Part shown: positions 56,531 to 64,000 of the stretch, piece by piece
Numbering within the stretch: the first letter of the stretch is position 1
Layout: each line of letters begins with the position of its first letter
DNA from: RUG14300 sp964561145
Lineage (GTDB): Bacteria > Bacillota > Clostridia > Christensenellales > CAG-1252
DNA: 64,000 nucleotides
Assembly (NCBI GenBank): GCA_964561145.1
Contig: CAZLNZ010000001.1
Span: forward strand, 1 to 64,000
Direction: 5' to 3'
Made by a program: the position numbers and the translations under genes
Notes under the pieces: generated by a model
What the model saw: only the letters and a program-made list of their open reading frames with translations
Database searches by the model: none
Told to the model about the DNA's origin: nothing

Positions 56531-57731
56531 TGTTTTAATAGGTATATTGGTGGTTATTATGGCTCTAGTTTTTTGTTTGACCGGTTGTAATGATAAAGAG
56601 GATAACAATTATAAGGATTATGGTGTGTATTCTGAGGCGATAGAGAGGGTCCAAAAGGTCAAGATGCTTACAGGTGTCAACGCTGTGGATAATACTCAAA
56701 GCAATTGGGATATAGGAGGCACCGACCTTGGATTCCCTTACTGGGATGAGACGAGAGGAAAAATGTATTTTCTCTTCGGTGATACCAATCACGGCATCAA
56801 CGGTGGCGGTCAAAACTGGCGTAGTAATATCATAGGAGTCTCTTCAGATTTGAAAGCGTCCGACGGAATCAAATTCGACGAGTTTATTTCTACCGATGAA
56901 AAGAATGCTTGGGCTACTGAGATTATTCCCTCTGTCAAGGACAGTAACGAGGCAGAAGGCGAACGTACAACGATTCCCACCGGCGGAATATCAATTGGCG
57001 GAACGCATTATATCTTTTATATGTCCGTGCGTACTTGGCATACTATAGGATGGGAAATCAACTATTGTGGTCTTGTCAAATCCACCGATGCTAAAAACTT
57101 TGAGCTTGTAGACGATGTATTTTGGTCGGATAGTCTGGTAGCCGGACAAGACAATACCGCCCTGTTGTTAGAAAAGACCTCGGATGAAGTTGCAGCCCAT
57201 GAGGGCAAGAATTTCTTGCAGGTATTTCCTTATCAAGTGGATGACTATGTTTATCTTTTCGGTATAACAAACGGTAGGTTTGGCGGTTGTAAACTAGGTC
57301 GAGTGAAGTGTGATAAAATCGAGAATTTCAATGAATATGAATACTATGTCGGCAAAAGTTCCGACGGCACTCCCAAATGGATTAAGGGCACAGCGGGATT
57401 AGAGGAACTGAAAGACAACGATGACTCTTATATCGTGGAGCCTCAAGTAGGGGAGTTGTGTGTCAGTTACAATGCCTATTTGAAAAAATATGTAATGTCC
57501 TTCTATTGTCTTGACAGAATAGTTATGGTAACCAGTGAAAACCTGATAGACTGGTCATCTCCGGAGATTGTTCTTAGCAGTAATGACGTACCGATTTTGT
57601 ATGGAGGTTTTCATCACGAAAAATACAACGAGGATGGTGGAAAGGTAATGTATTTCTTTGTGTCCCAATATTATGGAGATTTTGGCGATGATGCATATAA
57701 CGTGCAGATTGTCCGAGTCCAGTTTAAATAA
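56517..57731 (+). CDS. DUF4185 / GH183-family lipoprotein, predicted endo-D-arabinanase
   Basis: 404 residues from the ATG at 56517 (AGAGGA upstream), overlapping the previous gene by 14 bases. Lipobox LTGC, Cys24. The DUF4185 propeller is recognised from GGTDLGFPY…YFLFGDT followed by WRSNIIG, IPTGGISIGGTHYIFYMSVRTW, and repeated blades such as YVLFxxSxF. Members of this family were shown to be endo-D-arabinanases acting on mycobacterial arabinan and were named GH183. The secreted position fits the first outside cut. Activity on another furanoside polymer is possible. Confidence 0.75.
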   Translation: MKKNSVLIGILVVIMALVFCLTGCNDKEDNNYKDYGVYSEAIERVQKVKMLTGVNAVDNTQSNWDIGGTDLGFPYWDETRGKMYFLFGDTNHGINGGGQNWRSNIIGVSSDLKASDGIKFDEFISTDEKNAWATEIIPSVKDSNEAEGERTTIPTGGISIGGTHYIFYMSVRTWHTIGWEINYCGLVKSTDAKNFELVDDVFWSDSLVAGQDNTALLLEKTSDEVAAHEGKNFLQVFPYQVDDYVYLFGITNGRFGGCKLGRVKCDKIENFNEYEYYVGKSSDGTPKWIKGTAGLEELKDNDDSYIVEPQVGELCVSYNAYLKKYVMSFYCLDRIVMVTSENLIDWSSPEIVLSSNDVPILYGGFHHEKYNEDGGKVMYFFVSQYYGDFGDDAYNVQIVRVQFK

Positions 57732-57758
57732 AAAAATACAAAAGTAAGGAGGCAACTT

Positions 57759-60218
57759 ATGAAAACGAGTAAATTGATTTTATGTATCTTTTTAGTAGTT
57801 ATTTTCGTTCTGGCTATGGTCGCTTGCGAACATACTCACGAATATGGTGAATGGTCTGTTATTAAAGCAGCTACTTGTACTGAAAAGGGCATTGAACAAC
57901 GAGTTTGTGAATGCGGAGAAAAGGAAACTAGAGACATTGACGCTCTCGGACACTCTTTCGGAGATTGGGAAGTAGTGACACCGGCAAACTGCACTGACAA
58001 AGGTTCAGAGAAGAGGGTCTGTGCTTGCGGAGAAGAAGAGACTCGTGATATCGATGCACTTGGTCACTCTTTCAGCGAATGGGAAGTAGTGACACCGGCA
58101 AATTGTACCGACAAAGGCACGGAGAAGAGGGTCTGTGCTTGCGGAGAAGAAGAAACTCGTGATATTGATGCTCTTGGACATACTTTCAGTGAATGGGAAG
58201 TAGTGACACCTTCGAATTGTACCGACAAAGGCACAGAGAAGAGGGTTTGCTCTTGTGGAGAAGAAGAAACTCGTGATATTGAAATAGTTGCCAATGCGCA
58301 CGATTTCGGCGATTGGGTTGTAGTATCCGATCCATCTGCTACAGAAGAGGGTGAACTTAGCCGCAGCTGTAATCATAATGCGTCTCACGTTGAGACGAAG
58401 AAGATTTTGAAGACTCCCGTCATGTCTTATAGTTTCGGTGTTATCGGTTGGACCTCTGTTGACAATGCAACAGCTTATGACCTGTATAAAGACAATGAAT
58501 TATTGATTTCTTTGGGCAACGTATCAAATTTATATACCGCCACGGCAGAAGGCGAATATTATGTCGTAGCTCGTACAAGCAATAATTCGTATAGGGAAAG
58601 CAGTGAACAGAGTAATACTGTTACCGTAGCGTATTATGATAACGGATTAGCAGGAGGAAATGTTGAGAATATTACTAATATTAATAGTAGCTGGAGATTT
58701 AGCGTAGCTAATTTCTCGGGTAAGGCAGTTAGTTTTGCAGGAAAAGACGGCAAGACTGCAGTCAAATTAAGCCCTAATGCCGCTGTAACCATAGCAGTAG
58801 GCGGAGCTACCGTTAACAGAGGTATGACTATAGCCGTAGAATTCGACGTTAAAGTAGAAGGTGCCGAAGGCGGTAAAATGAATATAGGTCTTTATTATGC
58901 TCCTTCTTGGCAATTACCGTTGACAGACGTTGCAATTCCCGCTGTCGGAGAAGATGGTTGGGCACACATTTGTTATGAATATACATATGGTGATGATGTC
59001 GCAGAAAATGCCGGTTGGGGTAATTTCGATATCAGATATGTCTGCGAGGAGGGTGACGGTAATTGTGCGTATATAGCTGACTTCCGTATTTCCAAGGTGG
59101 AAGACGGTGTCTATACGAAAATAGATACGGCAAATTTCGGTGTAACAAAACTCAATGCCGCTTCCGATACTTGGTATTTTGAGTTCCTGAAATATGGTGG
59201 TTATTCTGAAAACGAATTTGTATTCGATGGTGATAATTGTATGCTTAAAGTGACTGATTCCGATTCTGCAGATGCATCGTTCATTGTGGCATCGGGGGCG
59301 GCATTTAGTGTTGCAGGAACATATAGGTTGACGATGAAAGTTAAACTTGGTCCCGATGCGGTATCCGCTAATATCGGTAATATAGGTTTTGAAGTTCAGA
59401 GTGATGGTACCCCTAACGGAGTATTTGTAGAGTTTTTAAGAGGTTCAAATGGCACTTGGAACTTCTCTCAGGACGAATGGACGACAATTGAAGCATACGT
59501 AACTATCACCGAGAAAAATTGTAATTGGATTAATTTGAGATTCTATCTCTTTACTAATAACAATGTTACTCCTTCCGAAGATAACTATATTTTAATAGAC
59601 GATATTACCGTGTCGTTACAACACGCAGTAACCGAATCGGGTAACTTGGTAGATGTGGATGTATTGTTTATCGGTGCTTCTCATTTTGATTTTTGGCGTG
59701 ATAGCCGTGGCGGTGACACCGGAGGCAGCTATGAAGAAGATACTGCGGGAATCGATTGTGAAAACTTAGGTATTGCCGGAACTCGTTTTGACCAATGGAT
59801 TGTATACATGGACGTTCTTCTTAATATTTATAACCCAAAGAAGATAGTTGTACAATTGGCAGGTAATGACATTAACTATGCTAATAAAACCGTAGAACAG
59901 ACTTTTGCGGATATGAAAACATTAACTGATAATATTCACAAGGCACTTCCCGATACGCAAATATATGTTTGCACGTATGTTCCGAACGCACTTTTCCCCG
60001 ATATAGTTAAGAATGAGGGCAAAGCCTACAGCGCCAAGTTGAGAGAATATGCAGAGGAAGTAAGTTATATTACCGTAGTTGATATCGAGGCTGCTTTTAT
60101 AGATCCCGATACGGGACTTGTTAAAGAAGGCTATAATTCTTCCGATAAACTTCACTTAAGCAATGATTTGGGCTATCCTGCCTTCTGGGGTGCAATAAAG
60201 GAAGCTCTTGGATATTAA
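57759..60218 (+). CDS. Lipoprotein with Cys/His repeats, binding modules and C-terminal SGNH hydrolase
   Basis: 819 residues, AAGGAGG start, Cys23 lipobox (MVAC). Four near-identical 38-residue repeats (about 28-180: GHSFxxWEVVTPANCTDKG…RVCACGEEETRDIDAL) are followed by a fibronectin-like part (about 215-290), two jelly-roll-like parts (about 300-630) and an SGNH/GDSL hydrolase (about 632-819). The hydrolase has S641 (IGASHFDFW), GND at 702-704, and D796/H799 (DKLH). It is probably a carbohydrate esterase removing acyl groups from the target polysaccharide; D-arabinans of actinobacteria carry acyl esters. The repeats recall the lipoproteins at 26679-28277. Confidence 0.8.
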   Translation: MKTSKLILCIFLVVIFVLAMVACEHTHEYGEWSVIKAATCTEKGIEQRVCECGEKETRDIDALGHSFGDWEVVTPANCTDKGSEKRVCACGEEETRDIDALGHSFSEWEVVTPANCTDKGTEKRVCACGEEETRDIDALGHTFSEWEVVTPSNCTDKGTEKRVCSCGEEETRDIEIVANAHDFGDWVVVSDPSATEEGELSRSCNHNASHVETKKILKTPVMSYSFGVIGWTSVDNATAYDLYKDNELLISLGNVSNLYTATAEGEYYVVARTSNNSYRESSEQSNTVTVAYYDNGLAGGNVENITNINSSWRFSVANFSGKAVSFAGKDGKTAVKLSPNAAVTIAVGGATVNRGMTIAVEFDVKVEGAEGGKMNIGLYYAPSWQLPLTDVAIPAVGEDGWAHICYEYTYGDDVAENAGWGNFDIRYVCEEGDGNCAYIADFRISKVEDGVYTKIDTANFGVTKLNAASDTWYFEFLKYGGYSENEFVFDGDNCMLKVTDSDSADASFIVASGAAFSVAGTYRLTMKVKLGPDAVSANIGNIGFEVQSDGTPNGVFVEFLRGSNGTWNFSQDEWTTIEAYVTITEKNCNWINLRFYLFTNNNVTPSEDNYILIDDITVSLQHAVTESGNLVDVDVLFIGASHFDFWRDSRGGDTGGSYEEDTAGIDCENLGIAGTRFDQWIVYMDVLLNIYNPKKIVVQLAGNDINYANKTVEQTFADMKTLTDNIHKALPDTQIYVCTYVPNALFPDIVKNEGKAYSAKLREYAEEVSYITVVDIEAAFIDPDTGLVKEGYNSSDKLHLSNDLGYPAFWGAIKEALGY

Positions 60219-60348
60219 TCGACCTTCAAGTAACATATATAATTGAAATAATATAATTTTGCAATAATCGATAATATGACATTGGTTATTGTAAAGAATG
60301 AATCTATATAGAGAAAACGCAAAATAATAACATACAGGAAATATAGAT

Positions 60349-61437
60349 ATGAACAAATTCAACGGATTAACACATGGTCTGGCAGACATCTTTCGTCTGT
60401 CGAACGCAGTCACTCGCTCTATTTCCCCCGAAAATCCTACGGGGGAGAAGGGTAAAGGCGGCATGGCGGAAATAGGTGAGGGTACAGCTTCTCATCAAGC
60501 ATCGGATTTGGGACGTGGATGGAAAGTCAATCCCTTTATAAAGATTGCCGCCGGAGAAACGGCTGTCATAGCGGATATAGAGGGCTCCGGTGCCATTCAG
60601 CAAATTTGGATGACTCCTACAGGCATATGGCGGCATGAGATTTTACGTATATATTGGGATAATAGTCCGATTCCGTCTGTGGAGGTACCTCTTGGAGATT
60701 TTTTCTGCAACGGATGGAATACATATGCCAGAGTAAATTCCCTGCCGATATGCGTCAACCCTGGCAATGCCTTTAATTGCTACTTTGTTATGCCTTTTAG
60801 AAAACATTGTAGAATTACAATAGAAAATCTAGACAGTGCCGAGATGACTCTCTATTATCAGATTAACTACACTCTCACGGATATCGACGACGATGCAGCG
60901 TATTTCCATGCTCAGTTCCGTAGAGTCAATCCTCTTCCTTATAAGGAGGTTTTTACTCTGCTAGACGGTGTGGAGGGTGAAGGACAATACGTCGGTACCT
61001 ATATGGCGTACGGCTCCAACAGTAACGGCTGGTGGGGAGAAGGTGAAATTAAATTTTATATTGACGATGACGGAGAGTTTCCGACGATCTGTGGTACCGG
61101 AACAGAAGACTATTTCTGCGGCTCGTATAATTTCGAGAATCAGACGACTCATCGCTATGAAGAGTTTTGTTCTCCATACAGCGGTCTGTGTCAAGTGATA
61201 CGTCCCGACGGATTGTATATATCTCAGCAAAGATTCGGCATGTACCGTTTTCATATTACTGACCCCGTTAGATTTAAGAAAAATTTGAAGGTAACCATTC
61301 AGGCTCTTGGGTGGCGTAGAGATTTTAAGTATCTCGCATTGAAAGACGATATTGCTTGCGTAACTTATTGGTATCAGAAGACTCCTGCTAAGTCATTCCC
61401 TAAGCTACCCGACATTGAGTATTTAGAGGTCAATTAA
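60349..61437 (+). CDS. DUF2961 / GH172-family enzyme, predicted exo-D-arabinofuranosidase
   Basis: 362 residues without signal peptide, so cytosolic. The family motifs are clear: PGEKGKGG-like N-terminus with DLGRGWKVNP, IWMTPTGIWRHEILRIYWD, GDFFCNGW, and the catalytic pair E231 (WWGEGEIKFYIDDD) and E253 (GTGTEDYF), which line up with E270 and E291 of the characterised difructose-anhydride enzyme. GH172 covers alpha-D-arabinofuranosidases and alpha-D-fructofuranosidases. Together with GH183, the isomerase and the kinase, D-arabinofuranosidase is the better call. It is preceded by a 130-base gap with a GGAAA ribosome site. Confidence 0.8.
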   Translation: MNKFNGLTHGLADIFRLSNAVTRSISPENPTGEKGKGGMAEIGEGTASHQASDLGRGWKVNPFIKIAAGETAVIADIEGSGAIQQIWMTPTGIWRHEILRIYWDNSPIPSVEVPLGDFFCNGWNTYARVNSLPICVNPGNAFNCYFVMPFRKHCRITIENLDSAEMTLYYQINYTLTDIDDDAAYFHAQFRRVNPLPYKEVFTLLDGVEGEGQYVGTYMAYGSNSNGWWGEGEIKFYIDDDGEFPTICGTGTEDYFCGSYNFENQTTHRYEEFCSPYSGLCQVIRPDGLYISQQRFGMYRFHITDPVRFKKNLKVTIQALGWRRDFKYLALKDDIACVTYWYQKTPAKSFPKLPDIEYLEVN

Positions 61438-61454
61438 CGATTATTGAGGTTGAT

Positions 61455-62039
61455 ATGTATACAGATTTACTTAAAGAAATAATGAAATCCGAACGTGACT
61501 CCGTTAACGCCCTGATCGAAGCTACGGAGGCTCAGTATGATGCTGTAATCGAAGCACTCCTTAATTGTGAAGGAAAGGTGATTTTTTTCGGCATAGGAAA
61601 GAGCGGACATATAGGCGAGAAGTTGGCTGCAACTTTTGCTAGCACAGGTACACCGGCAATATTTGTCCATGCGGCTGAAGCTCGGCACGGAGATTTTGGG
61701 ATGATAGAAAGTAAGGATATAGTTATACTTATGTCCCATAGCGGAACCACTTCCGAGACCACCTCCGCAGTAGAAGTACTTAAGAAAATAGGGTGTTTAA
61801 CGATAGCGTTTTGCAGGGAGGGTGACACTTTGTTAAGCAAGAGCTGCGATCTATCGATTGTTTATCCTTTCGAGAATGAAGCAGATAGGCTCGGTGTAGC
61901 TCCAAGTAGCAGTACAACGGTACAATTGGTCCTTGGCGATGCCATAGGACTTACGCTGTCTACCCTCAAGGGATTTACTAGAGATGACTTCGGTAAATTT
62001 CATCCGGGTGGAACTTTAGGAAAAATGCTCAATAAATAG
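61455..62039 (+). CDS. D-arabinose-5-phosphate isomerase (SIS domain only)
   Basis: 194 residues, one SIS domain and no CBS pair (KdsD is about 328 residues with two CBS). The family signature is strong: FGIGKSGHIGEKLAATFAST with K49, AEARHGDFGMI, MSHSGTTSET with E101, E142 before RLGVAPSSST, and H183 in FHPGGTLG. It interconverts D-ribulose 5-phosphate and D-arabinose 5-phosphate. In Gram-negatives it feeds KDO synthesis; no kdsA/kdsC or LPS gene is here and the organism looks Gram-positive, so use in reverse for catabolism is likely. It is 17 bases after the GH172 gene. Confidence 0.85.
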   Translation: MYTDLLKEIMKSERDSVNALIEATEAQYDAVIEALLNCEGKVIFFGIGKSGHIGEKLAATFASTGTPAIFVHAAEARHGDFGMIESKDIVILMSHSGTTSETTSAVEVLKKIGCLTIAFCREGDTLLSKSCDLSIVYPFENEADRLGVAPSSSTTVQLVLGDAIGLTLSTLKGFTRDDFGKFHPGGTLGKMLNK

Positions 62040-62059
62040 TACTAAGACTTAAGCAACAG

Positions 62060-62068
62060 TGTTATAAT
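62060..62068 (+). promoter_or_regulatory. Extended -10 element before the kinase gene
   Basis: TGTTATAAT (62060-62068) is a TGn-TATAAT extended -10 with no clear -35 box. It may give the kinase gene its own basal transcription. Confidence 0.4.
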
Positions 62069-62101
62069 TAGTTATTCAAAGGAAGATTTTAGGAGAATAA
62101 A

Positions 62102-62998
62102 ATGAGTATACTTGTAGTGGGAAGTTTCGTAACAGATTTGGTCGCAACTACCGACAGAGCGCCGGAAGCGGGCGAGTCGGTCAGAGGGAATTCTTTCAAT
62201 ATATACCTTGGCGGAAAAGGTATCAATCAAGCCGTTGCAGCTAAACGTATGGGTGCAGATGTCGTCATGGTTGGATGTATCGGTAACGACTCCTTCGGGA
62301 AGGATTTTCTCGAGATGATGAAGAAAGAAAACCTGGACACAAAATATATTAAAATAAGTGACACTTTTCCAACAGGATGTAGCTTGATTGTTCTCGACAA
62401 GAGCGGGCAAAATCGTATTTGCATGACGCCCGGTGCCAATCTTGATTATTCGGTCGAGGATTTAAGAGAGGTGGAAAACCTCATAGAGGAAGCCGATGTA
62501 GTCGTAACGCAATGCGAGATGCTTCCCGAGATAGTTGATGAGCTGGCTCGGATGTGTCGAAAACACGATAAGAAGTTTATTTTGAATCCGGCACCGGCGA
62601 GAGTCCTATCCGATGAAGTTATATCTTCTACGTACGTTATTTCTCCCAATGAGACGGAATTAGGTGTAATAGTGGGCAGAGAAGTTGTCACCGATGAGGA
62701 TTATATAGAAGGTGCTCGAATACTTCTGGAGAAAGGTGCTGAGAATGTAATAGTAACCCTCGGAGATAGAGGAAGTCTTTTGGTTAATAAAGATGGAGCG
62801 GAAATTGTTCCCTCGATTAAGGTGCAGGCTGTCGATACAGTCGGTGCCGGAGATTCGTTTACGGGGTCACTATCTGCATTTGTCACGGAGGGAAAGGATA
62901 TTGTTTCCGCAATGCGTCTTAGTACACGTGTCGCAGCTCTTCAAGTTACTAGACACGGTGCCATTCCCTCTATGCCTTATAGAAAGGAAATAGAATAG
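62102..62998 (+). CDS. Ribokinase-family sugar kinase, predicted D-arabinose 5-kinase
   Basis: 298 residues of the PfkB/ribokinase fold. First signature GGKGINQAVAAKRMG (37-51); second signature DTVGAGDSFTG (245-255) with catalytic D251; NPAP at 162-165 and SPNETE at 181-186 as in ribokinases. Annotated alone it would be RbsK. Ribokinases phosphorylate the 5-OH of D-ribose and can accept D-arabinose, and the product here would be the exact substrate of the isomerase encoded just upstream. AGGAG lies 7 bases before the ATG. It is the last gene of the operon. Confidence 0.85.
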   Translation: MSILVVGSFVTDLVATTDRAPEAGESVRGNSFNIYLGGKGINQAVAAKRMGADVVMVGCIGNDSFGKDFLEMMKKENLDTKYIKISDTFPTGCSLIVLDKSGQNRICMTPGANLDYSVEDLREVENLIEEADVVVTQCEMLPEIVDELARMCRKHDKKFILNPAPARVLSDEVISSTYVISPNETELGVIVGREVVTDEDYIEGARILLEKGAENVIVTLGDRGSLLVNKDGAEIVPSIKVQAVDTVGAGDSFTGSLSAFVTEGKDIVSAMRLSTRVAALQVTRHGAIPSMPYRKEIE

Positions 62999-64000
62999 GA
63001 TTAGTTGAACTAGTTTAAACAGTAATCTAAGTTATTGTAGGGCGGGGCAAGGCTTATTTCGCATCCTTATTTACACTATGGTGTATACCGCACCTACAAT
63101 CCCTCTGTTTTTTCTTCGCTCAAATTCACCTCCCCTTACGTCACTCGAGGCTTTTTCTGCGGATTCTAATTCATCATACGTAGTGCGAGGGCAAGGCTTA
63201 CACCGTATCCTTACAAATCAACAGACATAAATCCAAGAATTGCTACTTGAAAAAGTAAAAAAACGCAAGAGAATATGTCTAAATGTCATACTAAGCGGAA
63301 GGAATGTGGTACAATATTTTCAAAAGAATTCGAATGACAAAAAGACTTGCAAAGAAACTAAAATGCTAAAAGACGGCACAAGAAATAAAAAAATGTCATA
63401 ATAATATATAAATGTCATACTGAGCGGAAGGCGAAGCCTGGAGTCGAACCCCATAGGGGCGACACCAAGTGTCGGTATCTCATCCTTGTTAAAAACAATG
63501 CAAGGATATTATAATACTTAAATGAAATATAATAACTACAATCCATACCGGTACTTTGTATAAATATCATACTGAGCGTAAGAATGTGGTACAATATTTT
63601 CAAAAGAATTCGAATAACAAAAAGGCCCGTAAAGAAACAAAAATTCTGGGAGATAGTGTAAATAAAAAAGAAATATCTTAATGATACATAAATGTCATAC
63701 TGAGCAAAAGGCGAAGCCTGGAGTCGAACCCCGTAGGGGCGATGTTTACATCGGTATCACATCCGTGTTAAAGAGTATAGGGATGCTTAAAAAGAACTTT
63801 TAAAATAAGATAAGTGCTCAAATATTAAAAACCAGCAAAAAAATACACATCAATGTCATGCCTAGCGTAAGAAATTGGTATTAATTTCTGGAGTCGAACA
63901 CCCGGCGGGGCGACACAGAGTGTCGATATCTCATCCTTGTTGAAAGCAATGCAGGGAAAATATAATACTTAAATGAAATATAATAACTACAATTTATATC
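62999..64000. repeat. Structured repeat cluster C
   Basis: A gene-free block after the kinase gene, running to the window end. TGTCATACTGAGCG-type units start at 63284, 63413, 63566 (TATCATAC), 63693 and 63854. A reversed copy of the CCTCC…GGAGGGATTGT repeat lies at about 63096-63155, and GTAGGGCGGGGCAAGGCTTA-type units lie at about 63036 and 63176. Small open frames are repeat by-products. Confidence 0.8.

Noticed and set aside
61455..62039. KDO/lipopolysaccharide biosynthesis gene
   Set aside because: The isomerase would fit kdsD, but there are no other LPS genes, the protein lacks CBS domains and all neighbours are for sugar breakdown.

Overview
The window looks like a chromosome segment of an uncultured low-to-moderate GC Bacillota (Clostridia-type) bacterium, probably a gut or other polysaccharide-rich habitat member. 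The reasons are strong AGGAGG ribosome sites, consensus TTGACA/TATAAT promoters with 17-base spacing, many lipobox-type secreted lipoproteins, Big/GLUG surface proteins, AraC-family regulators beside ABC sugar importers, DUF1540 and HXXEE proteins, and a one-piece tmRNA with an ALAA-ending tag. I cannot name the genus.

Layout. 1-4.6 kb: a housekeeping run (MTA/SAH nucleosidase, TrmN6-like methylase, RsmI, a condensation-fold acyltransferase, a zinc-ribbon membrane protein) meeting a DUF1540 gene. 4.9-7.0 kb: a worn mobile-element scar with short 20-21 bp repeats, an HXXEE membrane protein, a serine-recombinase C-terminal fragment and a maltose/galactoside O-acetyltransferase. 7.4-8.0 kb: tmRNA (minus) and tRNA-Thr(GGT) (plus), facing away from each other, each with its own promoter and terminator. 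8.2-29.3 kb: locus 1, a minus-strand L-arabinofuranoside/arabinan-type utilisation locus (GH127, two GH43, ABC importer, CBM9-like and BNR lipoproteins, a GLUG repeat protein, two Cys/His-rich lipoproteins) with an AraC regulator. 30.3-39.9 kb: locus 2, an AraC regulator divergent from a large secreted GH31 with a PA14 insert and a Big-domain lipoprotein. 40.1-48.5 kb: trmL, a TIR-domain protein and a VanX-type dipeptidase on the minus strand; a lone prepilin, a transglutaminase-like lipoprotein and an unrecognised protein on the plus strand. 50.2-63.0 kb: locus 3, an AraC regulator divergent from a nine-gene plus-strand operon.

Locus 3 is the most exciting part. It combines a DUF4185/GH183 lipoprotein (family of endo-D-arabinanases), a cytoplasmic DUF2961/GH172 enzyme (family of exo-D-arabinofuranosidases), a secreted SGNH esterase, a membrane-anchored binding protein, an ABC importer, a CBS-less D-arabinose-5-phosphate isomerase and a ribokinase-family kinase. 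Read together they form a complete predicted route for D-arabinan: outside cutting, import, inside trimming to D-arabinose, phosphorylation to D-arabinose 5-phosphate and isomerisation to D-ribulose 5-phosphate. D-arabinan is known from mycobacterial/corynebacterial arabinogalactan and lipoarabinomannan, so this would be a commensal-type bacterium feeding on actinobacterial wall. The single families are known; the assembled operon-scale pathway is my inference.

The second notable signal is a family of structured intergenic repeats (core TGTCATACTGAGCG) in three clusters (29.4-30.2, 48.5-50.1 and 63.0-64.0 kb). They lie at the borders of the sugar loci, show stem-preserving base changes between copies, and include tandem duplications of 276 and 461 bp.
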